Origin: an uncultured Eubacteriales bacterium
GTDB taxonomy: Bacteria; Bacillota; Clostridia; Oscillospirales; Acutalibacteraceae
Assembly (NCBI GenBank): GCA_934615635.1
Contig: CAKTTT010000070.1
Coordinates: 1 to 10,298, forward strand
Direction: 5' to 3'
DNA: 10,298 nucleotides
Positions 6,096 to 10,298 of the stretch are shown one piece after another. A model generated the notes under the pieces. It had not been told where the DNA came from and made no database searches. It saw only the letters and a program-made list of their open reading frames with translations. The stretch's first letter is position 1. Every line of letters begins with the position of its first letter. The position numbers and the translations under genes are program-made.

Positions 6096-6439
6096 GGAGG
6101 AAGGACTGAGTTTAAATCCGATTCCACTGCCTGATTACGGGTTTTCCAATAGCCGCTGATGAATAAGCCCCCCACCATTCGGCGGAGAAAGGCGCGGCCA
6201 GTCTAACGGGCGGGGTAAGGCTTTCCATCTCCGCATAAAAAATGAGAAAGGGGGGTAGCGGCACCTTCCCCCCGTCATACCCCCGCTTATCCCGGATTAA
6301 AACCGCAAGTTTCCGCAGGTGGGAACCTGTCAAAACCTGACATCCTCGCGCGGGCGCGCGCACGCGAATAAAAGAAAACCGCCCCATACCTGGAACGGCC
6401 CTCACAGGTTGATTATACCACGGGAAGGGGCGAGAGACA
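6096..6439. other. non-coding stretch upstream of the sigma gene, with ACCTG repeats and a GC-alternating tract
   Basis: No convincing gene is seen here. The motif ACCTG, or its complement CAGGT, occurs five times: 6316-6320, 6325-6329, 6335-6339, 6388-6392 and 6405-6409. Two of these form a 10-bp direct repeat (ACCTGTCAAAACCTGACA). A run of alternating C and G occupies 6347-6366. G6 and C6 tracts at 6250-6275 could form a hairpin. The region separates the origin from the sigma gene and may hold its promoter and regulator sites, but no clear -35/-10 pair is seen. Confidence 0.4.
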
Positions 6440-7264
6440 ATGACCAATGAGGAATTGGCGGTGGAGATCAAGGCGGGCCGGGCAGGATACGGGGAACTAT
6501 GGGGACGGGTGCGGGATTTGGTGCGGATGAAAGCCTACCAATACCGCACACTTCATGCCGGTTTGTGCGAAAAGGCCGGGGTAGAGGAGGATGACCTAAT
6601 CCAATGCGGATTCATGGCCCTGCGGGACGCGGTAGAGGCTTTCCCGCCGGAATCCGGCTGCAAGCTGACAACCTATCTGCGCTATCCGCTGTTGACCCAT
6701 TTCCGGGCCGCCTGCGGGATACGAAGCAGCAAGCAAGACCTGCAAGCGGCAAGGTTAGACAAGCCGGTAAACGGGGAACCGGACGCGGCCACGCTGGGAG
6801 AAATGACGGAGGATCACGCGGCGGGGGATGAGCTGGAGAGGGTGGAAGACGGGATATTCCGTCAGCAGCTCCACGCGGCCATGGAAAAGGCCCTGTATAC
6901 CCTGGAACCGGCACAGCGCGATACCATCCGGCGGCGGTATTATTCGGGGGACACGCTGTCGGAGATAGCGGCGGACTATGGTGTCACGCCGGAGCGGGTG
7001 CGGCAGGTGGAGAGCCGAGGTCTGCGGGCCTTGCGGCGGCCCGCCTGCGTGAAGCTGCTGCGGCCCTTTATTGAGGAAATGCGGAGCTGTTACGCCTGGG
7101 CGGGAACCGGCTGGGCCTCCTTCCGCCACACCGGCGCTTCCTCCGTGGAGCGGGCGGCGGAAAAGACAGAGGCCCTTCTGCAGCGTATACAAGAGCAGCG
7201 GGAGCGGGAGCGGGCCGACCTGTGCGCCCTGCTCTCTATCACCACCGAGGGGTTAGACCGGTGA
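6440..7264 (+). CDS. sigma-70-family factor of the element
   Basis: A 274-aa protein with sigma region 2 at residues ~14-98 (EDDLIQCGFMALRDAVEAFP, then KLTTYLRYPLLTHFR) and region 4 at ~151-201. Region 4 shows LEPAQRDTIRRRYYSGDTLS, EIAADYGVTPERVRQVES and GLRALRRP, the canonical -35-binding helix-turn-helix. A C-terminal tail of about 70 residues (YAWAGTGWASFRHTG, then a helical, Arg/Glu-rich segment) is beyond normal sigma length and resembles tails seen on prophage sigma-like factors. It would direct host RNA polymerase to element promoters, probably late genes. The ATG at 6440 follows GGAAGGGG by about ten bases. It is the first gene after the putative origin, so its expression may be coupled to replication. 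Confidence 0.85.
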   Translation: MTNEELAVEIKAGRAGYGELWGRVRDLVRMKAYQYRTLHAGLCEKAGVEEDDLIQCGFMALRDAVEAFPPESGCKLTTYLRYPLLTHFRAACGIRSSKQDLQAARLDKPVNGEPDAATLGEMTEDHAAGDELERVEDGIFRQQLHAAMEKALYTLEPAQRDTIRRRYYSGDTLSEIAADYGVTPERVRQVESRGLRALRRPACVKLLRPFIEEMRSCYAWAGTGWASFRHTGASSVERAAEKTEALLQRIQEQRERERADLCALLSITTEGLDR

Positions 7265-7290
7265 TTCGGACAGCCATAAGGAGGCCCACT

Positions 7291-7314
7291 ATGAGGAGAC
7301 GAGAGCTGACATAA
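7291..7314 (+). CDS. seven-codon micro-ORF with a strong ribosome binding site
   Basis: AAGGAGG (7279-7285) stands five bases before ATG 7291, which opens the reading frame MRRRELT and stops at TAA 7312. The first codons are AGG AGA CGA, arginine codons that are often rare. The next gene, rusA-like, starts 16 bases after this stop. It could be a leader peptide coupling translation into the resolvase gene or the remnant of a longer gene whose remainder was lost; reading through the stop gives KEREIH with no useful continuation. That it is translated is an inference from the ribosome binding site. Confidence 0.35.
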   Translation: MRRRELT

Positions 7315-7330
7315 AAAGAGAGGGAAATCC

Positions 7331-7765
7331 ATGATTGCATTCACGATTCCCGGGCCTCCACAGGGCAAGGCCCGAGCGAGAACCTGCCGGAATGGGCATT
7401 CTTACACCCCGGAGAATACTGTCCTATATGAGAACCTGGTGAAAACCGAGTTCCTGCGCCAGTGTGGAAGGGAACAGCGGATCAGGGCGGAACAGAACCG
7501 GCCCGCTCTGGGAATGGAAATTGTGGCCGTCTATCCGGTGCCGTCCGGTTATTCCAAGCGCAAGACGGTTTCCGCTCTGGCCGGGGATTTGCTTCCCGCC
7601 AAGAAGCCGGACGCGGACAACGTGGCGAAGATCGTCGCAGACGCTTTAAACGGTCTGGCTTATGACGACGACGCGCAGATCACCGACTTAACCGTAATGA
7701 AACGGTACGGCCAGGAACCCGAGGTGAGGGTGAAGGTGTGGCCGATATTCACGGAGATGAAATGA
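7331..7765 (+). CDS. rusA: RusA-family Holliday junction resolvase
   Basis: A 144-aa endonuclease, close to the usual RusA length of ~120-150 aa. It opens IAFTIPGPPQGKARAR, the family's first strand and basic loop. It then carries the signature KKPDADNVAKIVADALNG and LAYDDDAQI. D94, D96 and K100 correspond in pattern to E. coli RusA D70, D72 and K76, and one of D112-D114 to D91, so the metal-binding catalytic set looks complete. It cuts four-way junctions made by recombination-dependent replication, making ends fit for packaging. AGAGGGAAA precedes the ATG. It lies in the block after the sigma factor, a usual place in Clostridia prophages. Confidence 0.9.
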   Translation: MIAFTIPGPPQGKARARTCRNGHSYTPENTVLYENLVKTEFLRQCGREQRIRAEQNRPALGMEIVAVYPVPSGYSKRKTVSALAGDLLPAKKPDADNVAKIVADALNGLAYDDDAQITDLTVMKRYGQEPEVRVKVWPIFTEMK

Positions 7766-7778
7766 AAGGATGAATTTC

Positions 7779-8060
7779 ATGCCAGTATCTAAAACCGAGC
7801 GGGAAACCGTGATTTTATTCAACGAGGCGGAAGCTGCTGCCAGTGTGTACACCTACAACGGCGCGTTGAAGCGCAAGTTGACCGGATTGTGTGCAACCAG
7901 ACCCACAGAGGCCAGACAGACCAAGGATGACGGGCGGGGCGGATTGACCTTTGAAGTGCCGAAACGCTGGATAAAGGTGAATGCAAGCCGTATCCTCACC
8001 GCCGAGCAGAAAGAAGAGCGGGCGGAACGCGCAAGAGCTATTTTTAGTTCAAAATCCTAG
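7779..8060 (+). CDS. small phage-type protein of unknown function
   Basis: A 93-aa protein, unnamed by me although its style (MPVSKTERETVILFNEAEAA, then TYNGALKRKL) is one I associate with Clostridia prophages. The ATG at 7779 is preferred over 7770 because GAAAGGA lies eight bases before it; at 7770 the same site would touch the start. The N-terminal half has an acidic EAEAAASVYTYN segment, and the C-terminal half is basic and helical (RWIKVNASRILTAEQKEERA). No metal-binding, catalytic or membrane motif is visible. It follows rusA by 13 bases and probably shares its transcript. Confidence 0.6.
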   Translation: MPVSKTERETVILFNEAEAAASVYTYNGALKRKLTGLCATRPTEARQTKDDGRGGLTFEVPKRWIKVNASRILTAEQKEERAERARAIFSSKS

Positions 8061-8201
8061 ATAATTATCGAGGGAAAAACCCCTTGCCCGCTCCGGTAAT
8101 GTGCTTTCATGTCTTGATACATATAGGGCGGAAAGTGAGGCGGCGCAAGGCGGATTTCAGCAATAACGGCCACCGAGCCGATAGAGAAAGGAAGCGCCAT
8201 C

Positions 8202-8417
8202 ATGGAAGCAATGTCTGACTACTACGTCAAAGGAACCACCGAGGCGGGGGAGCTGGTCACTATGCCCATCGAGGACGACAACGTATTCACCCACTGCCCG
8301 GACTGCGGGAGGGAACACGCCGTTGATCTTGTGGAAATAGCAAGCAGCGGAGACTTCGACCTCTACAGTAGTTCGGTATGCTGCGAGGATTGCACCCGGA
8401 AGCGCCGGGGAGAATAA
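8202..8417 (+). CDS. small zinc-ribbon protein
   Basis: A 71-aa acidic protein with two CxxC knuckles: C32-PD-C35 and C61-ED-C64 (with an extra C60). The pattern is that of a single zinc ribbon. Such small proteins are common in phage early regions and may bind nucleic acid or a host protein; no specific family is recognised. The start at 8202 has AGAAAGGA nine bases upstream; the ATG at 8211 is a less likely alternative. It is separated from the previous gene by 141 bases, in which no gene is seen, and is followed at once by a strong terminator. Confidence 0.65.
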   Translation: MEAMSDYYVKGTTEAGELVTMPIEDDNVFTHCPDCGREHAVDLVEIASSGDFDLYSSSVCCEDCTRKRRGE

Positions 8418-8425
8418 ACCAAACG

Positions 8426-8470
8426 AGCGGGCAACCTATCCACAGTGGACGGGTTGCCCGCTTTCTTTTT
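8426..8470 (+). terminator. rho-independent terminator closing the plus-strand operon
   Basis: An 11-bp perfect stem (AGCGGGCAACC at 8426-8436, GGTTGCCCGCT at 8452-8462) is followed by TTCTTTTT. It begins nine bases after the stop of the zinc-ribbon gene and ends the transcription unit that began at the early promoter or at the sigma gene. Confidence 0.9.
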
Positions 8471-8695
8471 AGGGCCTTGGGAATCTCGGGATAGGATACA
8501 TCTCATTTCTAAGATTTATCATAATTTTCAGGGGGTGCGTGGTATTCGGAGACCCGCTCCTGATCCACCCATACCACCGGGGGGACTTACTCACGGCCGT
8601 ATCCTTTTTGGGCCTCCCATATCTCTTATACCCCCGGTCTCATAATGTTTCAGGAAGTATCATATAAACCGTGGACAACCCTTCACGCAAAAAAA
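8471..8695. other. non-coding stretch with competing inverted repeats
   Basis: No gene is supported here. Two overlapping inverted repeats are visible: GTGGTAT (8539-8545) with ATACCAC (8571-8577), and ACCGGGGG (8576-8583) with CCCCCGGT (8631-8638). They share bases 8576-8577, so both cannot form fully at once. A weaker pair GAGACC (8549-8554) and GGTCTC (8636-8641) encloses both. A structured RNA or a protein-binding DNA site are both possible; nothing identifies a known riboswitch. Confidence 0.35.
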
Positions 8696-8730
8696 TCTCC
8701 CTAAATGGGCACAGCGCCTTTTTAGGGAGG
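8696..8730 (-). terminator. inverted repeat with a T run on the minus strand, also covering a ribosome-binding sequence
   Basis: CTCCCTAAA (8697-8705) pairs with TTTAGGGAG (8721-8729) across a 15-base loop. On the minus strand the stem is followed by TTTTTTT, as in a terminator, although no minus-strand gene ends near it. On the plus strand the right arm contains GGGAGG, the only ribosome-binding-like sequence before the ParB-like frame at 8737, so the hairpin would hide it. Confidence 0.5.
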
Positions 8731-8736
8731 ACAGAA

Positions 8737-9246
8737 ATGTAGCGCGAGGTCAACGATATTGACCTTGCGGTCGCCCCAAACGTCAATCAGCTCTACCTCT
8801 GGACCGAGCGCGGAGCCTCCCGACACTGCAAGATTCTGGATGATGTTCTTCGCGATTTTAAAGGATACCAGCGAAACGTTCCAAAGGATTTTGCCAACCG
8901 GGATAAGGCAAGGGAGTGGATCATCCTGAACCAATTTGGAAGGAGGAATTTGACAGCGTTCCAGCGATCGGAACTGGCTTTGCAGTTGAAGCCGGGAATT
9001 ATCGCGGAAGCACGAGAAAAAGAATTCGAAAGGAAAACGACTTTGACGAAATCAGCAAAGTCGAATATGCCACAAATCAACACCCGCGAAAAACTTGCCA
9101 AAGTAGCAGGCATATCTCAAGACACCCTCAGAAAAGCGGAGGTGATCAAGGAGGAAGGTACGAGGGGTATGCCACTATCTGCAACTAAAAAGCCGCCACC
9201 CGTAAGGGCAGCGGCATGGATTACTTGGCTATTTTCAGTTCCCTGA
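8737..9246 (+). pseudogene. ParB-like DNA-binding protein, start lost and 3' end replaced
   Basis: GGGAGG is followed seven bases later by ATG (8737) and then directly by TAG (8740). After that the same frame is open for 167 codons, from 8743 to a stop at 9244. Its product begins REVNDIDLAVAPNVNQLYLW and has the core KAREWIILNQFGRRNLTAFQ followed by RSELALQLKPG. Further on comes TREKLAKVAGISQDTLRKAE, a ParB-type helix-turn-helix. The N-Q-F-G-R-R-N-L block is characteristic of ParB-like regulators of Clostridia elements. No ATG, GTG or TTG occurs in frame after the TAG until TTG 8950, which falls inside the conserved core. The last ~25 codons overlap the convergent terminator of the next gene and do not look native, so the 3' end is also missing. 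It is a decayed copy unless recoding or another start is shown. Confidence 0.65.
9187..9215 (-). terminator. terminator of the coiled-coil gene
   Basis: On the minus strand GCCGCTGCCC-TTAC-GGGTGGCGGC forms a ten-pair stem (two G-T pairs) with a four-base loop, followed by TTTTT. It begins five bases after the stop codon of the gene at 9221-9556 and lies over the 3' end of the ParB-like frame. Confidence 0.85.
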
Positions 9247-9556
9247 TCTGTGAGGTGTTGTCCTTGGTGACAGCTTCCAGAGCGGTGACCTTGGCCTTGA
9301 TCTCTTCCACGTCCTCCGCTACCTGATCCAGCTTCTTGAATTTATCGTTGATCCCCTGCTGGCCCTCAAGAAGCAGATCAACCTTTTTCTCCAGGGTTAC
9401 CAGCTTAGCGTTATCAGCCTTTACAGCCTGCAAATCTTCACGGATTTCGGCATTATCAGCTTTAAGGGATTGAAGGTCATCTTCCATTCGATCAAGCCTT
9501 GAACTTATCGGAGCCAACAACTGCCCCATTGCTTCCAGCATATCCTTGTCAATCAT
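9221..9556 (-). CDS. small coiled-coil protein of unknown function
   Basis: A 111-aa protein made almost wholly of heptad-like helix. The ATG at 9556 is preferred over the GTG at 9565 because GAGGTGA stands directly before it at normal distance. After a short start (MIDKDMLEAMGQLLAPISS) come two copies of a 14-residue repeat (LQSLKADNAEIRED then LQAVKADNAKLVTL), followed by further heptads to the end. It has no membrane segment, no cysteine and no catalytic motif, so it is probably a self-associating or scaffolding helix. Similar short coiled-coil proteins are common in Clostridia mobile elements without a known role. A possible own promoter lies upstream and a strong terminator downstream. 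Confidence 0.65.
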   Translation of the reverse strand: MIDKDMLEAMGQLLAPISSRLDRMEDDLQSLKADNAEIREDLQAVKADNAKLVTLEKKVDLLLEGQQGINDKFKKLDQVAEDVEEIKAKVTALEAVTKDNTSQIRELKIAK

Positions 9557-9576
9557 CTTCTTCACCTCACCCTCTT

Positions 9577-9605
9577 AGAATACCATTCCCCCTGTGGTTT
9601 TGCAA
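9577..9605 (-). promoter_or_regulatory. possible promoter of the coiled-coil gene
   Basis: On the minus strand TTGCAA (9605-9600), a 17-bp spacer and TATTCT (9582-9577), the latter preceded by TGG as in an extended -10. Each box matches four of six consensus bases. Transcription would start near 9570, only about 14 bases before the start codon, so the leader would be very short; this weakens the call. Confidence 0.3.
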
Positions 9606-9613
9606 GGGGCATA

Positions 9614-9943
9614 TTAAATTTTTATAGGCAGAACATTAACCCAAGTAAGGAGTGCAAGGACGCCCCATACAATCAACATGTAAGGGAAATAGGCAATGAA
9701 ATATGCCACACATCCAACGTATTTATCATGTATTTCTAGCTTATTATAAACGATTGCCCTAACCGTCCAATAGGTAATCAACAGTAAAACAAAATAGATA
9801 ATCCCGTCTGGTACTACAAAGTTTAGAAATTGATTTTCAAATATATCAATTTGCCCAATCGTGTAATAACAAGCGATCCATCTAACAAGGAAGCTTACGC
9901 CAGATAATAGGCCGTAAAAATTGAATGATCCTCCTTTACTCAT
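9614..9943 (-). CDS. small membrane protein of unknown function
   Basis: A 109-aa hydrophobic protein with three or four membrane segments: near residues 9-27 (GLLSGVSFLVRWIACYY), 44-63 (GIIYFVLLLITYWTVRAIV) and 74-104 (GCVAYFIAYFPYMLIVWGVL and onward, long enough for two). Short basic loops (NKLEIHDKY) separate them. The ATG at 9943 is preceded by AGGAAG at seven bases, and the gene begins two bases after the stop of the ribbon-helix-helix gene, so the two are translated from one message. No transporter, toxin or enzyme signature is recognised. Pairing with a DNA-binding regulator suggests that its amount is controlled, but not why. Confidence 0.65.
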   Translation of the reverse strand: MSKGGSFNFYGLLSGVSFLVRWIACYYTIGQIDIFENQFLNFVVPDGIIYFVLLLITYWTVRAIVYNKLEIHDKYVGCVAYFIAYFPYMLIVWGVLALLTWVNVLPIKI

Positions 9944-9945
9944 TG

Positions 9946-10137
9946 TCAAACTTCCTTCCCATTATCCCGCTCTATAGTCTCATCCACAGCCCGGACAATG
10001 AAACCGTTGAGACTTTCGCCCTGTTCCTCTGCGTGGGCTTGCAGCTCTGCCTTGCGGCCTTTGGGAATACGGATCAGTACACTATCTTGTTTTTCCAAAT
10101 AACGCCTATTTCCTTCAAGATGGGCTTTAGTAGCCAT
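9946..10137 (-). CDS. ribbon-helix-helix (Arc/CopG-like) DNA-binding protein
   Basis: A 63-aa protein. The ATG at 10137 follows GGAGG by eight bases; the in-frame ATG at 10146 would leave only three. After MATKAHLEGNRRYLEKQ comes a strand DSVLIRIPKG, helix A (RKAELQAHAEEQG) and helix B (SLNGFIVRAVDETIERD), the ribbon-helix-helix fold with the GES-LN turn typical of the family. Such proteins act as dimers that bind palindromes in their own promoter. Three related palindromes lie directly upstream, so self-regulation is likely. It is the first gene of a two-gene unit with the membrane protein. An antitoxin role is conceivable, since many such proteins are antitoxins, but the partner does not look like a known toxin. 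Confidence 0.8.
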   Translation of the reverse strand: MATKAHLEGNRRYLEKQDSVLIRIPKGRKAELQAHAEEQGESLNGFIVRAVDETIERDNGKEV

Positions 10138-10157
10138 GCCATACACCTCCCCATTAC

Positions 10158-10186
10158 AATATACTACAAATCGATGTTCATGTAAA
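10158..10186 (-). promoter_or_regulatory. promoter of the ribbon-helix-helix and membrane protein genes
   Basis: On the minus strand TTTACA (10186-10181), a 17-bp spacer and TATATT (10163-10158), each matching five of six consensus bases. Transcription would start near 10151, about 14 bases before the start codon at 10137. The -35 box lies inside the palindrome at 10177-10192, so binding there would shut the promoter off. Confidence 0.65.
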
Positions 10187-10254
10187 CATGAATAATCAAC
10201 AAATACATGATATCATGTTTGTTTATAATGCGAATTGATATTCATGATATCATG
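10177..10254. repeat. three related palindromes, candidate operators for the ribbon-helix-helix protein
   Basis: TTCATGT-AA-ACATGAA (10177-10192), ACATGATATCATGT (10205-10218) and CATGATATCATG (10243-10254) are all perfect palindromes sharing CATG half sites. The first covers the -35 of the leftward promoter and the third fills the spacer of the rightward promoter; the second lies between. Bound protein could therefore repress both directions at once. Confidence 0.65.
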
Positions 10255-10263
10255 TACTATAAT
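10235..10263 (+). promoter_or_regulatory. strong divergent promoter for a gene beyond the window
   Basis: TTGATA (10235-10240), a 17-bp spacer and a perfect TATAAT (10258-10263). The spacer contains the palindrome CATGATATCATG. AAAGGG follows at 10273-10279, but no start codon is reached before the window ends, so the regulated gene lies to the right. Confidence 0.7.
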
Positions 10264-10298
10264 ATAAACAGTGAAAGGGAAAGCGGCAAGGCCGGGAT

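Noticed and set aside
6112..6471. 119-codon minus-strand frame in the non-coding stretch before the sigma gene
   Set aside because: It overlaps the sigma start, has no good ribosome binding site, and its product (ending in AAIGKPVIRQWNRI) has no domain I recognise. The frame is long for a GC-rich spacer, so a homology search would be reasonable, but I do not support it as a gene.
8445..8645. 66-codon plus-strand frame starting inside the terminator
   Set aside because: Its start lies in the loop of a strong terminator, there is no ribosome binding site, and the product is a Pro/Gly-rich string produced by the inverted repeats.
8950..9246. TTG start with AGGAGG for a separate 98-aa protein
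   Set aside because: The AGG AGG codons encode the conserved Arg-Arg of the ParB-like core and lie only three bases from the TTG, too close for a ribosome binding site; this is the interior of the larger frame.

Overview
The window is the integrase-side end of an integrated mobile element in a low-to-moderate GC Firmicutes genome. Protein style suggests a gut Clostridia lineage (Oscillospiraceae or Lachnospiraceae type), but this is inference from gene content and AGGAGG-type ribosome binding sites, not a database result. The leftmost ~77 bases are the host junction: the 3' half of a tRNA-Pro(CGG) gene on the minus strand (anticodon loop to CCA), next to what looks like half of a transcription terminator. 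The tRNA breaks exactly at the anticodon loop, where tyrosine integrases that use tRNA genes usually cross over.

Layout, left to right. (1) 33-263: attachment site, four GACCAAA-type direct repeats that look like integrase arm sites, and a terminator. (2) 268-2320, minus strand: a tyrosine integrase carrying an extra XRE-type helix-turn-helix inside its core-binding domain, overlapped by the end of an XRE repressor gene. (3) 2336-2433: a compact switch with two back-to-back promoters whose -10 boxes are almost adjacent, plus two palindromes. (4) 2461-5906, plus strand: a tightly packed early operon of a small Cro/Xre-like protein, a Rha-family regulator, an excisionase-like helix-turn-helix protein, a small winged-helix-like protein and a 687-aa primase-helicase. 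(5) 5906-6095: a candidate replication origin with TGTACGAT iterons in tandem on both sides of an AT-rich stretch. (6) 6440-8417: a sigma-70-like factor, a RusA Holliday-junction resolvase, an unrecognised small protein and a small zinc-ribbon protein, closed by a strong terminator. (7) 8471-9246: structured non-coding DNA and a ParB-like reading frame without a usable start. (8) 9187-10137, minus strand: a coiled-coil protein, a small membrane protein and a ribbon-helix-helix regulator. (9) 10147-10298: a divergent control region with three related palindromes and a near-consensus plus-strand promoter for a gene beyond the window.

Together the genes describe an element that integrates and excises (Int, Xis-like), chooses between dormancy and activity (XRE repressor against Cro-like protein and Rha), and replicates from its own origin (primase-helicase plus iterons). 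It probably also controls late transcription with a sigma-like factor and resolves recombination intermediates (RusA). No capsid, terminase, portal or lysis gene is visible, so a prophage early region and a phage satellite (PICI-like) remain both possible. The int/repressor - switch - primase - origin order with iterons flanking an AT-rich stretch resembles SaPI/PICI organisation; the sigma factor and RusA are more typical of Clostridia prophages.
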